Below, one piece after another: positions 47,947 to 57,412 of a stretch of DNA of 64,000 nucleotides. The position numbers and the translations under genes are program-made. This DNA comes from Saprospiraceae bacterium (GTDB taxonomy: Bacteria > Bacteroidota > Bacteroidia > Chitinophagales > Saprospiraceae): the NCBI GenBank assembly GCA_016715405.1, contig JADKAE010000016.1:1-64000 (forward strand). The letters are read 5' to 3'. How positions within the stretch are numbered: the stretch's first letter is position 1; every line of letters starts with the position of its first letter. A model generated the notes under the pieces. The model worked only from the letters and a program-made list of their open reading frames with translations, made no database searches and was not told the DNA's origin.

Positions 47947-49056
47947 ATGGAAAAGGCCGATAAGCCCGTTTTGGTTTTTGCGCTCACCCGCCGGGGTTGC
48001 CTGCCCTATACGCGGCAAATGCTCGCGTTTTTTCCGCTACCGGTGCGCGTATATGCTTCTGCTTTTGCCGAAGGCGAACCCTTGCCGCATAGTGAACCCG
48101 TAGCATCTTACCGCAATACCCTCGAATTCGCCTGGCAGTCGCTTTGGGTGTTGCCGCGTTTACTACTACGCCTGCGCCGCGATTTTCGCCGTTCCTGCAA
48201 AGTTGCGTATTTCCCCGTATTCCACCACTGGAATCTGCCAATAATGCTTTGGTGCCGTCTGCACGGCGTAAAGACCATACTCACCGTGCACGACAGCGTG
48301 TTGCACGCCGGCGAGCGCCGGCAGCAATTCGACCAGTGGTGGCAGGACCGCAGTATGCGGGTTGCCGATGAGGTTATTTTTTTGAGTGAATTTGCCCGGG
48401 TTACGGCGGTTCAGCGGCTGTCGCTGCGGGGCCGCAGCTCCGTTATCCCCCACGGCCTCCTACCCTTGCCAGGGCTGGAGGCCCCGCCCAACCGAATACC
48501 CGCTCCCCTACCCCGCCTGCTAATGCTGGGCCGCATAGGTCCCTACAAAGGACTGGAACTACTTTACGAAGCATTGCAAAACCTACCGACAAACATCATC
48601 GGAGATATCACGGTAGCAGGCCTGTCACATTATGCCGAACCCGCCCCACCCCCGGGCGTACACCGCATCAACCGCCGGCTCAGCGAAACCGAGATGGCGC
48701 AATTGCTGCTATCGCACGATATCCTGGTATTGCCGTATACGGAGGCGACCCAATCGGGTATCCTCACCCTGGGGATCCGTGCGGCCATTCCGATGGTAGT
48801 TACTAACGTAGGGGGACTGACAGAGCAGCTCGGTCCTTATGATGCTGCCTGGGTGGAGCCGACGGCATTGGATGTCAAAGAGGGAATCTCCCTGCTCGCC
48901 GGGTCGCCGCAGTTTTACGCGGATATTCACCGCGAGCTTCGCTTGTGCGCGAGAGACCCGGGATGGGCGGCAGCAGCGGCAGCACTCCTCTCTCCCTCCC
49001 TCCCTCTCACCCTCCCAACTCAGCCTGTTCCTTGGCATTCAGGGCCAGGTCGTTGA
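47947..49056 (+). CDS. GT-B family glycosyltransferase, C-terminus disturbed by a repeat
   Basis: The protein resembles family 4 glycosyltransferases: HGVKTILTVHDSVLHAGERR, VIPHGLLPLPG, LLMLGRIGPYKGLELLYEAL and LVLPYTEATQSGILTLGIRA, with a conserved ESG-like Q-SGI site. About 345 residues look genuine. The last 25 (LSPSLPLTLPTQPVPWHSGP) come from a C/T word repeat (48985-49020) and from the antisense of the convergent gene, so the true stop is displaced. It probably works with wecB in surface polysaccharide synthesis. Confidence 0.82.
   Translation: MEKADKPVLVFALTRRGCLPYTRQMLAFFPLPVRVYASAFAEGEPLPHSEPVASYRNTLEFAWQSLWVLPRLLLRLRRDFRRSCKVAYFPVFHHWNLPIMLWCRLHGVKTILTVHDSVLHAGERRQQFDQWWQDRSMRVADEVIFLSEFARVTAVQRLSLRGRSSVIPHGLLPLPGLEAPPNRIPAPLPRLLMLGRIGPYKGLELLYEALQNLPTNIIGDITVAGLSHYAEPAPPPGVHRINRRLSETEMAQLLLSHDILVLPYTEATQSGILTLGIRAAIPMVVTNVGGLTEQLGPYDAAWVEPTALDVKEGISLLAGSPQFYADIHRELRLCARDPGWAAAAAALLSPSLPLTLPTQPVPWHSGPGR
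48985..49020. repeat. CTCTCCCTCCC word tract at a convergent junction
   Basis: A C/T tract (CTCCTCTCTCCCTCCCTCCC, then CTCTCACCCTCCC) lies over the last codons of the glycosyltransferase frame, just before the stop of the convergent membrane protein gene. Same words as 62980-63012. Confidence 0.75.
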
Positions 49057-49486
49057 TGATGCGGTCTTTGCTGGGGCGGTACAAAAAGAGGACGATCAAC
49101 AGGAGGCCGCCGAGGTAGAGATAGTGCATTTGTCCTTCCAGGAAATAGGCTACAAAGCACAAAATGGCTGGGCCTTCGATAACCGCGTAGCGGGTAATAG
49201 ATGCCGCGCGGTAGCCGGCCAGTTTGTCAGTCAGGTCGCCCTTTGTTTGTGCGTTTTGCACTTGCATCCTAAACATAAAAGAACTGGCCAGAATACCTCC
49301 AATGGCTACTGCCGGGGCCAGCCAGTTGAAAAAAGGAGTAGAAGTATCGTTACCCCCGGTAGCTGGGCTGGCGACAAAATACATGACTATCCCCATCAGC
49401 GCTACGCCCATAACAAGCGATGCGTGCAAAATCGTAAGTTGCTGCAAATAGGCTGAAAATCCATTGGATGGTTGTTGAATGGCCAT
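49007..49486 (-). CDS. Four-helix membrane protein, unknown function
   Basis: The 159-residue protein has four hydrophobic segments: LHASLVMGVALMGIVMYFV, LAPAVAIGGILASSFMFRM, YAVIEGPAILCFVAYFLEG and YLYLGGLLLIVLFLYRP. The soluble C-terminus (SKDRIINDLALNAKEQAELG) is short. It resembles small hypothetical membrane proteins of Saprospiria and Cytophagia. The overlap with the glycosyltransferase frame is due to the repeat. Confidence 0.7.
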   Translation of the reverse strand: MAIQQPSNGFSAYLQQLTILHASLVMGVALMGIVMYFVASPATGGNDTSTPFFNWLAPAVAIGGILASSFMFRMQVQNAQTKGDLTDKLAGYRAASITRYAVIEGPAILCFVAYFLEGQMHYLYLGGLLLIVLFLYRPSKDRIINDLALNAKEQAELGG

Positions 49487-49508
49487 ATTGCTGTGATTTT
49501 TTGCAACT

Positions 49509-49603
49509 GTTTAGTAGGGTTTAGCGCGTGCGCAGTTTAGCGTTAGGGTTAGGGTTTAGTTAACTAAACATACAGCTAAACCCAATCGCTAAACCCTCCT
49601 AGA
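49509..49603. repeat. Word-repeat island (CTAAACCCAATCG/TTAGGG words)
   Basis: GGTTTAGCG and TTAGGGTTAGGGTTTAG words on the left are mirrored by CTAAACCCAATCGCTAAACC on the right, around TTAACTAA. It is the same family as 29680 and 44478, and has the telomere-like TTAGGG core. It lies between two co-directional minus-strand genes. Confidence 0.85.
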
Positions 49604-49627
49604 ACAGTTACGATTTTTTAATAAAAA

Positions 49628-52039
49628 TTATCCCGTATACACACTCAGCAACTCACCCAGGCGGTAAAAAGCAGCCTCCCATTCGCCGTCGGGAAATTTG
49701 CGTTCGCCGCTTTTAAAACTTTTTAATAAAGAAAAATACAAATTCTGACTTTTCCAAAAATCGAGGGTCAGGCCCAATTGCTTGAGCATCTCCATGACGG
49801 TATTCAGATTGTTCAGTTGTACCAGGCTCAATCCTTCGTTTTCGAGGTTTTTTATTTCTTTAAAAATGCGTTCGCCGGCAGAAAGCAACAGCGAAGATTT
49901 ATCGCTTAATTTCACCTGCCAGCGCTTGTATTCACTTACCAATCGCCGCAATTCGCGGATATGCAGGGCGCCGTTTTCGAAATACTGGTGTAAATCGTGG
50001 TTGACCACAAAAAAAACGGCGTTCAGGTATGCGTCGGGAACGGGAATGTCGTTTTGCGTGATACTGAGCATGAGCTGGTAGTTGTCGTTGTAGATGTCGC
50101 GAAACGACTGCTCTACATGGCTCAGGCTTTTGTTAGTGATGAGGCGCAGAATCTTGCGTTTTTCATCCTGGAAGAGGTGCTGAATGGTGTATTTTTCGGG
50201 GCCAAAATATTGCTGCATCAGGCCGATCACCTGGCCCAGGTCGGGCAGGCGAAAAGCGGCGGTAATTTGGCGGCTCATCTCGTCAAATACCCCGCGATCC
50301 ATGTCGAGCGAGATATTGCCGATGATGTGGTGCTGGCCTAAGTAGACCACCGCAAAACTGAAGTGTTTTTGCGAAAGCGTGATTTTGGAATGCACGATAG
50401 TACGACCTACCGCCAAACGCAGGCTGCCGGCTTCGAGCCGCTCAAAGACTTCGCTTTCGGCAATGTAGTTGAAAAACTCGAGCCGCTCGGGGTATTCCTC
50501 AAAAATAGAAGAGGCGGCATAGTGCATGCCTACGCGCTCCAGGTTGACACGGGCGGGAATGACATGTTTGATGTAGCCCACGGCGGCATTAGGGTATTCG
50601 TTGCTGGGGATGGTTTCCAGTCGCCTCACGAATTCGTCGTGCAGGTCTACCTGGGTTATTTGGTGGGCGTAGTGGATAGCCCTGTTAGCATATTGGAGGA
50701 TCTGGTTGGTTTCGATGCCGGATACCTCGTCAAAAAACCAGCCGCAACTGGTAAACATGAGCATGACCTGGCGTTGCATCTCCATGAGGCGTATCAGGTT
50801 GGGGACTTCCTGGGGGCTTAGCTTGCGGCGGGTATGTTTGGCCAGGAAGCGCTCGAGGTTCTCCTCATTGCGTTGCAGCAACACCTGGATATAATCGTTA
50901 CGGGCTTTCCACACATCTTTGAGCAGGCGACCTGCTTCGCGTTCGTATATCGGGATGAGTTCGTCGCGCAGCCAGTTGAGCGTATCGCGCAGGGGTTTGC
51001 GCCAGGCCTGGTTCCAGCCCGGGCGGCCTCCCGAATTGCAGCCGCAGTCATTGCGCCAGCGCTCTACGCCGTGTACGCAGCTCCAGGAGCTGTTTTCGTG
51101 GATCTGCGCCTCAAAGTTGGGCGGAAATTTGGCCAGGTATTGTCCGTAATTGGTAATAGTGGCCAGTCCGTGTTCTTCGATATAATTGAGGCCGTCGGCC
51201 AGGGCCATTTCGCCGTAGCGGTGGTGGTGGCCGTAGCTTTCGCCGTCGGTAGCGATGTGCACCAGTTGGGGGGCGTCGTCGTCTTCGAAGGCATCCAGTA
51301 GCCGGAAGGCAAAACCTTTGCCGTTGTTGAGCAAACCCTCAAAAGCCACGCCCTGGGCCACGCCGCCGTGATAGAAATACAGGGCGATGCTGCGTCCGGA
51401 TGGCAGTTTGCACAAATAGGGCTCTCGCGTATCGATGCCGCCACCTGGCAGTTCTCTCCACTGGGTTTCGCCTATTTTGCGCAGCGCTTTGGCCTGGCGC
51501 TGGGCCAACACGGTAAACGCGATGCCCTGGGCAGCCAGTACTTCGAGAGTGGCGGTGTCGACGGCGGCTTCTGAAAGCCACATGCCTTCGGGTTTTCGGC
51601 CGAAGCGGAATTCAAAATCGCGGACACCCCAGATGACCTGCGTTTCCAGGTCGCGCGGGTTGGCAAGCGGCAGGATGAGGTGGCTGTGTACCTGGGCCAT
51701 TGCCGAACCATGGCCGCCAAAGCGGGCCTGGCTGATCTTGTCGGCATCGAGGATGGCCTGGTAGGTGGCGGGGTCGGCGGTTTCGAGCCACGACAACAGC
51801 GTGGGCCCGAAGTTGAAGCTGATGCGGGTATAGTTGTTGACGATCTTGACGATCTGTTTTTCCTCGTTGAGAATGCGGGCAGCCGTGTTGGGTGCGTAAC
51901 ATTCAAAATTGATACGCTCGTTCCAGTCGTGGAAAGGCGCCGCTGAATCCTGCTTCTCAACCACTTCCAGCCAGGCGTTTTCGCGGGGCGGCTGGTAAAA
52001 GTGGCCATGTATGCAAATGTATTTATTCGTGGTGTTCAT
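49628..52039 (-). CDS. Glycoside hydrolase family 57 protein with DUF3536
   Basis: The 803-residue protein starts MNTTNKYICIHGHFYQPPRE, the GH57 N-terminal motif. GMWLSEAAVDTATLEVLAAQ and TDGESYGHHHRYGEMALADG are the other conserved blocks of the catalytic (beta/alpha)7 barrel. The C-terminal half is the DUF3536 region (CNSGGRPGWNQAWRKPLRDT). No signal peptide, so cytoplasmic action on alpha-glucans such as glycogen is likely. It reads as a single intact frame. Confidence 0.92.
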   Translation of the reverse strand: MNTTNKYICIHGHFYQPPRENAWLEVVEKQDSAAPFHDWNERINFECYAPNTAARILNEEKQIVKIVNNYTRISFNFGPTLLSWLETADPATYQAILDADKISQARFGGHGSAMAQVHSHLILPLANPRDLETQVIWGVRDFEFRFGRKPEGMWLSEAAVDTATLEVLAAQGIAFTVLAQRQAKALRKIGETQWRELPGGGIDTREPYLCKLPSGRSIALYFYHGGVAQGVAFEGLLNNGKGFAFRLLDAFEDDDAPQLVHIATDGESYGHHHRYGEMALADGLNYIEEHGLATITNYGQYLAKFPPNFEAQIHENSSWSCVHGVERWRNDCGCNSGGRPGWNQAWRKPLRDTLNWLRDELIPIYEREAGRLLKDVWKARNDYIQVLLQRNEENLERFLAKHTRRKLSPQEVPNLIRLMEMQRQVMLMFTSCGWFFDEVSGIETNQILQYANRAIHYAHQITQVDLHDEFVRRLETIPSNEYPNAAVGYIKHVIPARVNLERVGMHYAASSIFEEYPERLEFFNYIAESEVFERLEAGSLRLAVGRTIVHSKITLSQKHFSFAVVYLGQHHIIGNISLDMDRGVFDEMSRQITAAFRLPDLGQVIGLMQQYFGPEKYTIQHLFQDEKRKILRLITNKSLSHVEQSFRDIYNDNYQLMLSITQNDIPVPDAYLNAVFFVVNHDLHQYFENGALHIRELRRLVSEYKRWQVKLSDKSSLLLSAGERIFKEIKNLENEGLSLVQLNNLNTVMEMLKQLGLTLDFWKSQNLYFSLLKSFKSGERKFPDGEWEAAFYRLGELLSVYTG

Positions 52040-52115
52040 TGCTGCTCTGCTTTATTTACCCTTCCAAAGCGGCGGTAAAAATAGCAGGTAAAATCCATAA
52101 ACACGCACCCCAATG

Positions 52116-52964
52116 TCATTTTCCCGAATCGTCGGTAGCCGGAATGCAAGCGCCGGGCGTATCGCTGCAATAGACGCGGGCGGCCAGCGTGCAGTCGAGC
52201 ACAAAAGGATTGGGTTTGCCATCCTGGTATTGGGCTATCTGAAAAGTGCGCGCCCATTCCTTGTCGTCCACAGGGTCGAGAAGGTGCCAGCGGCACAGTG
52301 TGGCGCGTTGGAGCTCAAAAAAGGCGGCATCTTCTGCCTGGGCTTCGGTTTTGTACATGGTGTAAAAGTAGAACACGGCCCTGGCCACGTTGCCTTTGAA
52401 GTCTTCGCGGGGCTCAAAAGTATTATAGCCTTTTTCGCTGTAGGCATCTTTAAAGTGAGCAGGCATATCGCGAATCGACTTGTCGCGATAAAACCAGCGT
52501 TCGGTTTTATTGTCGTCCACTTCGCCAAAGGGGTGGTTGAGGCGGGCTACGTTTACCCCCATTCGGGCAGGCACCAGGTGGTGCATATCGCTTTTGGCAT
52601 TGCCCTCGCGGGCGCCTTTGCTGCGGGGGTACACGTGTTCGGTGATGATACCTTGCAGAGAGCCGAAACGCAGTAGTTCACTGACTGGGTTATCTTCTGA
52701 AGGGGCCAGGTAAAGGGCATGGCCGCTATAAACGCAACGCACGCTGTCGCCCTCGTTGTAAATGGTTGTGTACATCAACTCGCGGGCCGAGCGATAGTCG
52801 AGTACTTTGCGCGGCTTATAGTCGTTTACGAGGGATTTACGCAGCGCTTCTCCCTGTTGTAGGGGTAAAACGGATTGATGCGGCTGAGCCCATACTGCGG
52901 TATATCCACACAAAGCTAAAAAAGTTGGTAGCAGGAACCGCCAAGTGATTTGCTGTCTTGTCAT
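52116..52964 (-). CDS. Secreted endonuclease I (EndA/NucM-like)
   Basis: The ATG at 52964 (MTRQQITWRFLLPTFLALCG) gives 282 residues with a signal peptide ending near VWA. The catalytic block ITEHVYPRSKGAREGNAKSD then HHLVPARMGVNVARLNHPFG matches the endonuclease I family (His-Me finger fold, Mg-dependent cleavage of DNA). It would degrade extracellular DNA for nutrients or biofilm turnover. Cys residues in the C-terminal part (RVYCSDTPGACIPATDD) may form a disulfide. Confidence 0.9.
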   Translation of the reverse strand: MTRQQITWRFLLPTFLALCGYTAVWAQPHQSVLPLQQGEALRKSLVNDYKPRKVLDYRSARELMYTTIYNEGDSVRCVYSGHALYLAPSEDNPVSELLRFGSLQGIITEHVYPRSKGAREGNAKSDMHHLVPARMGVNVARLNHPFGEVDDNKTERWFYRDKSIRDMPAHFKDAYSEKGYNTFEPREDFKGNVARAVFYFYTMYKTEAQAEDAAFFELQRATLCRWHLLDPVDDKEWARTFQIAQYQDGKPNPFVLDCTLAARVYCSDTPGACIPATDDSGK

Positions 52965-53012
52965 AACAAACCACAAAACGGCCCTACCTAACTTGAAATT
53001 GCGCGAAAGCGC

Positions 53013-55472
53013 CTATATCATCTTAAAAGCCTTATCGAAGGGCGACTTCGGGTCGAGGGCGTCCTGGCGTATGATGTCGAGAGTGCGCCGGTAGGCATCC
53101 TGCATAAGGGCGTCGATCTGATCGATGGAGCGTTTGAAATCGCGGCGCCGCTCTTCCGATTCTACTTTCGACTGCATACCGTAGCGCCTCACGAGCGCCA
53201 TGATGTCTTCCATTTCTCTGGCGCGCAGGCTTGTTTCGTCGGCAAATTGGAACGATTCTTTGGCGGGTTTTACGATGGCGTTGTCTTCCAGTTCTTTCAG
53301 ATATTGCTTATAGCGAGCCACCAGGTCGGGGGCATTGGGGATAAAAACGCCGTTGTTTGTATCCATTTCGTAACTGCGCACATCGGCGTTGGCCGACCCG
53401 ATATAGATATCGTTGCCGAAGATCATGACTTTTGAGTGAAGGGAAAACGACGAGCGCGTGCCGGCTTTTTCGGGCAATAAGCCGGCTATTTCGGGCAAGT
53501 ATTTTTCGGCCACTACGCGGTCGAGGGCTTCTTTTTGGTATTCGAAATACTGGAAATTATCGCCGTTGGTATTGTTTACCTGCGACAGGGCGAAGAGCTG
53601 ACGGCGCCCCAGGAAATTGACCGGCGCCAGGTCGGTGGATGACCACGAGTTGGTGTAAATTTTGAGCTTGACGTTGGGACAAATGGTCTGTGCTTCCAGC
53701 ATTTTATCCATCAGATGGATGAGTCCTGCCGGCGGCGAAAAGTAGCCTTGGTGGATAATTACTTCGACTGGCTGACTGCTTTGGGCGCTTTCGCGGCAGG
53801 CGTTGTTGACGGCGTCAGTCCAGGTTTTGTGGATGAGTTTACCGCTTTCGACTTCCTGGCCGTAGCGGGCGCCGTAGCGGCGTTTTCGCTTGGCGGGGTC
53901 GGCTTGCGTCGACTGGTCGAAGGGCAGGTTTTCGACGTAATACATGGGTTTGCGCTCCATGACAAAATAGCTAAAGCTATGCAGGTTGTTGTCCACCATT
54001 TGGCTTTGTACGTAGCCGTTGTTGCTATCGAAGAGCTGCTGCGGGTTGGTCCAGTTTTTATGGGGTTGCATACGCATGAGGTAGTCCTTTTGATAAGCGG
54101 CGGCGGCTTCCGCCACGCGGTTTTTCCAGGAGGCCTGGCGCTCGAGGGCGAGCGGGTAGGCATCTTGGCTCAGGTAGTCGGCCACTATCTGTCCGGAGCA
54201 CAGTATTTGCCCGGCTTTGTCTTTGCCTTCGCAGGATTGCGCTGCGGCTTCTGTCGCTTTTTTAATGGCGTATAGTTTGGCAATGGGTGCATGGCGTTCG
54301 ATATCGACGGTAGTGGCCACCATATCGGTAAAACCCCAGATGTCTTCAAAAGAGGTCGCCATTTGCCTGCCGCTTGTTTGATCCAGGGTCATATAGACGT
54401 CGGTATCCATAAAGATATACTTATCGGTCAGCGTATTGGGGCTCATGTGGTATGAGTTTTCCACGTTGCGCCCGCCGATCTGGGCGGTATTTTCGTCGGC
54501 CAGGATGAGTTTGTGGTGCGAATAGTCGGTAAGGTAGTCGAGGTCGGCATGGCGCAACAGGGGTGCGTCGGCGGCGTCTTTGAGGGTAAAGGGCAGGTAT
54601 GTTTCCAGGGCGTTGATAAAAGGGTTGAGTTGTTTGCCGAAGAAAAGGCCTGCCAGGCCCAGTTGGATTTTGGCGCCGAGGCGCTGCGAGGAGTCGCCGA
54701 AGCGCGATTGCCAGTAGAGTTGCCCCACGCGCTGGAGTTGGGCTTTTTGTTGTTCGTTGATGGCTGCCGGCGCCACACCGGCGCTACTCATTTGTTTGAT
54801 GGTGCGGGCGTAGCCCATTTGCATAGCGTATAGCAATCCGTCGGGATCTTTGGTATAAAGTCCGACCAGGAAAGTACGGGCGGCGTCGCTCATCGCATTT
54901 TCGGCTTGTTTGAGGCTCATGGCGTCAAAGCGGGCCAGCAGGCGTTGTTTTTCTGCCGAGCAGGCCAGCCTGGCCGAAGTGCTGTCTGCCTCGAGCATAT
55001 TATCGCAGCCCAGTGTCATAAATTCGGCAAATTTGATGACGTTGATGGTAGGGCGATTGTAGAAGCGCACTTCGAATTGTTGCACGCCATGGGGCTGTAT
55101 GCTTTCGAGGTAGCGAAAAAAGTCGAGGTTTTTGTAATTCCAGTGGTAATCGACCAGCAGCTTGATGCGGAAGTCTTTGTCGGCGCGGATCTTGCTGATG
55201 AGCTCCTGGGTAAGGTAGGAGGTGCTCTCGTCGGGGTTAAAAATATAATACATCAGGCGCAGCGATTTTTTCGCGTTGCGGATGATATCGAGTTTAGAGG
55301 CGAAAGCCAGGTCGTTGTGTTTGATAACGATAGACTTCAGCGGCGTGATCTGTTTTTTTTCCAGGTCAAACGGCGCCGATCGGCTGAGGTCGAAACGAGA
55401 GGTGGTCTCGCAGGCGTTTTGCAACAGGGCCGTAGAGGCCAGCAACACAAATAGGGAGATTAGTTTTTTCAT
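53013..55472 (-). CDS. Phospholipase D-like lipoprotein, long form
   Basis: The 819-residue protein has a lipoprotein-like signal (MKKLISLFVLLASTALLQNAC). Two HKD motifs are present: HHKLILADENTAQIGGRNVE (about residue 320) and LHSKVMIFGNDIYIGSANAD (about 677), the catalytic pair of the phospholipase D/cardiolipin synthase superfamily. The roughly 360 residues between them, and the segment after HKD1, are longer than in ordinary cardiolipin synthases. It is predicted to act in the periplasm or on the surface on phospholipids. It follows the endonuclease I gene on the same strand. Confidence 0.9.
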   Translation of the reverse strand: MKKLISLFVLLASTALLQNACETTSRFDLSRSAPFDLEKKQITPLKSIVIKHNDLAFASKLDIIRNAKKSLRLMYYIFNPDESTSYLTQELISKIRADKDFRIKLLVDYHWNYKNLDFFRYLESIQPHGVQQFEVRFYNRPTINVIKFAEFMTLGCDNMLEADSTSARLACSAEKQRLLARFDAMSLKQAENAMSDAARTFLVGLYTKDPDGLLYAMQMGYARTIKQMSSAGVAPAAINEQQKAQLQRVGQLYWQSRFGDSSQRLGAKIQLGLAGLFFGKQLNPFINALETYLPFTLKDAADAPLLRHADLDYLTDYSHHKLILADENTAQIGGRNVENSYHMSPNTLTDKYIFMDTDVYMTLDQTSGRQMATSFEDIWGFTDMVATTVDIERHAPIAKLYAIKKATEAAAQSCEGKDKAGQILCSGQIVADYLSQDAYPLALERQASWKNRVAEAAAAYQKDYLMRMQPHKNWTNPQQLFDSNNGYVQSQMVDNNLHSFSYFVMERKPMYYVENLPFDQSTQADPAKRKRRYGARYGQEVESGKLIHKTWTDAVNNACRESAQSSQPVEVIIHQGYFSPPAGLIHLMDKMLEAQTICPNVKLKIYTNSWSSTDLAPVNFLGRRQLFALSQVNNTNGDNFQYFEYQKEALDRVVAEKYLPEIAGLLPEKAGTRSSFSLHSKVMIFGNDIYIGSANADVRSYEMDTNNGVFIPNAPDLVARYKQYLKELEDNAIVKPAKESFQFADETSLRAREMEDIMALVRRYGMQSKVESEERRRDFKRSIDQIDALMQDAYRRTLDIIRQDALDPKSPFDKAFKMI

Positions 55473-55772
55473 ACCGGGGTTAGTCTGTGAGTTGATTATT
55501 GGTTTATATCCACTGAAAAGTAATCATTACATGTTAATTGAAATAAAATTTTCCTGCGGTTTTTAAAAATTTTCATTTGAAAATTTGAAGTAATACAAAA
55601 TACACAATACTTTTAGCAACAATTCTTGCTTCTCTCCTAATTAAACAAAAAAGATATTGCCTCTTTCCTTTTTTCGTTTTTGGCCACTTTCTTTCAGATA
55701 GCCGCATTCCGTGTATTCGACTTTTGAATAATACACCTTCATTTTTTATTCATCACAATAAACTACTCAGTT
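55473..55772. other. AT-rich intergenic region with a 9-base inverted repeat
   Basis: A divergent promoter region between the PLD-like gene and the tandem 266-residue genes. AAATTTTCA (55567-55575) and TGAAAATTT (55578-55586) form an inverted repeat that could be an operator. No gene seen. The base composition turns clearly more AT-rich here. Confidence 0.5.
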
Positions 55773-56573
55773 ATGACAATGATTTCAGTTGCTTCGTCTG
55801 TAGTAACTAAGGTACCCGTTAATGTAAGCAGGATACCCGTCAATGTTTCATTACAAGTATCCATCATTTTGCCAAACGTGTTGGTATATTACGAATGTCA
55901 CAATAACGACGGTACTTTATGGGGCTGGGGGCATTTAACAGGCAGCCAAACCAGTGTTGGCGCCCAGTTTACTACCAGTGGGTTTATTCAATTCGTGACT
56001 TTGCTGGTGCCCCAATTTAACCGGGTAATCAGCAGTTTACCTCTCTCAATTGAATATATTGTGGGCGCCGGCGACGGCACGGGCTCGGATTTCTCCGGCA
56101 CGAATGCGGCAACAATGGCCATAACGCTTTCACCAACCCCGGCCATCAATAACATTTTGCCCTATAACGGCGATCTTACGTCTTTTAACGAAGACAACAT
56201 GCTCAACCAGGGCGTTACGTTAAAAGCAAGTATTAAAGACGCCTATTTTTACGGCAGTGCTGCCAATAATCAATTTGTCAACTTAAGTATTGAATCCGAC
56301 GCTGATGGGATTAGTGAGCTCGAAGATATGGTATTGATTCACCTATACGATGTGAATAATAACCTATTGGGCTTAGTAGACATAACAAGAGATAGCTCTA
56401 ATAGAGCTACGGTCATCAACAACAACTCCCATTTCAATTACGGCGGGGCTTCGGGTGACTTCCAGATATTCGCCCTGATCATGCCCCAGGCAGATCCGAA
56501 CGATCCGAACAGCACACTATTCGATATCGGCGATCCGAAGACGAATGCCAAGGTGACTATTTCGCAGTCGTAA
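55773..56573 (+). CDS. Unknown 266-residue beta-rich protein, copy 1 of a tandem pair
   Basis: No family recognised. There is no signal peptide or membrane helix. The chain is rich in V, I, S, T and N, suggesting beta-sandwich structure. The two halves resemble each other: VLVYYECHNNDGTLWGWGHL then QFVTLLVPQFNRV then VGAGDGTGSDFSGTNAATMA, against VLIHLYDVNNNLLGLVDITR then QIFALIMPQADP then FDIGDPKTNAKVTIS, so each protein may hold two copies of one domain. It aligns without gaps to its neighbour at about 68 percent identity (181 of 266, counted by hand). Confidence 0.7.
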   Translation: MTMISVASSVVTKVPVNVSRIPVNVSLQVSIILPNVLVYYECHNNDGTLWGWGHLTGSQTSVGAQFTTSGFIQFVTLLVPQFNRVISSLPLSIEYIVGAGDGTGSDFSGTNAATMAITLSPTPAINNILPYNGDLTSFNEDNMLNQGVTLKASIKDAYFYGSAANNQFVNLSIESDADGISELEDMVLIHLYDVNNNLLGLVDITRDSSNRATVINNNSHFNYGGASGDFQIFALIMPQADPNDPNSTLFDIGDPKTNAKVTISQS

Positions 56574-56610
56574 TATTATTATTTTTACTACAATAAAACT
56601 ACCTCTGTTT

Positions 56611-57411
56611 ATGAGTACTATTTCAATTGCCTCGTCTGCTGTAACAAAAATCCCGGTCAAAGTAGGCAGCAAACCTATAGATGTTCAAATACAATCGCCT
56701 ATCATACTGGGCAATGTGCTGGTATATGTAGAATATCAATACGACGATACCGGATTATTTGCCTGGGCGCATCTCACAAGCAGTCAGTCCAGTGTCGTTA
56801 CTCAATTTCAAAAAAACGGCTTCGTGCAATTCGTCGCTTTGCTGGTTCCGAAATACAACCGGGTAATCAGTAGTAATCCGCTGAAAGAGGAATACATTGT
56901 AGGCGCCGGCGACGGCACCGGCTCCGACTTCCAGGGCACAAATGCGGTCACCATGGCTTTTACACTTACTCCCAACCAGGCTACAAATAATATTTTAGCC
57001 TATAAGGGGTCAGTAAATGTTTTCTATGAAGATCCCATGCTCAATCAGGGCACCGTATTGAAAGCAAGTATAAAAGACTCCAATTTTAACGGCGGCGCGG
57101 CCAATAACCAATCGGTCAACCTGTCGATTGAGGCCGATGCCAATGGCAAAAGCATGCTCGAAGATATGGTGTGGCTACACTTGTATGATGGCAGCAACAA
57201 CTTATTGGGAATAGTAGACATTGTGAGAGACAGAAACAACAATCCCTCCGTGATCAATAATAACGCCAATTTCAAATACGGTGGGGCCTCCGGCGACTTC
57301 CAGGTGTTCGCCCTGATTGTGCCAAAGACAGACCCGAACGATCCTAACAGCACACTATTCGATATCGGCGATCCGAAGACGAATGCCAAGGTGAGGATTT
57401 CGCAGTCGTAA
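56611..57411 (+). CDS. Unknown 266-residue beta-rich protein, copy 2 of a tandem pair
   Basis: Same length and layout as the preceding gene, with no gap in the alignment. The C-terminal thirds are nearly identical (NDPNSTLFDIGDPKTNAKV). It starts 37 bases after copy 1 and is probably co-transcribed. No recognised family, no signal peptide. The pair has base composition more AT-rich than most of the window. It converges on the minus-strand CHASE2 operon, one base away from its last gene. Confidence 0.7.
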   Translation: MSTISIASSAVTKIPVKVGSKPIDVQIQSPIILGNVLVYVEYQYDDTGLFAWAHLTSSQSSVVTQFQKNGFVQFVALLVPKYNRVISSNPLKEEYIVGAGDGTGSDFQGTNAVTMAFTLTPNQATNNILAYKGSVNVFYEDPMLNQGTVLKASIKDSNFNGGAANNQSVNLSIEADANGKSMLEDMVWLHLYDGSNNLLGIVDIVRDRNNNPSVINNNANFKYGGASGDFQVFALIVPKTDPNDPNSTLFDIGDPKTNAKVRISQS

Positions 57412-57412
57412 A

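Noticed and set aside
49509..49603. Telomere-like TTAGGG repeats suggesting a chromosome end or plasmid telomere
   Set aside because: Only a few copies, flanked by ordinary genes on both sides, and matching the other intergenic word islands.
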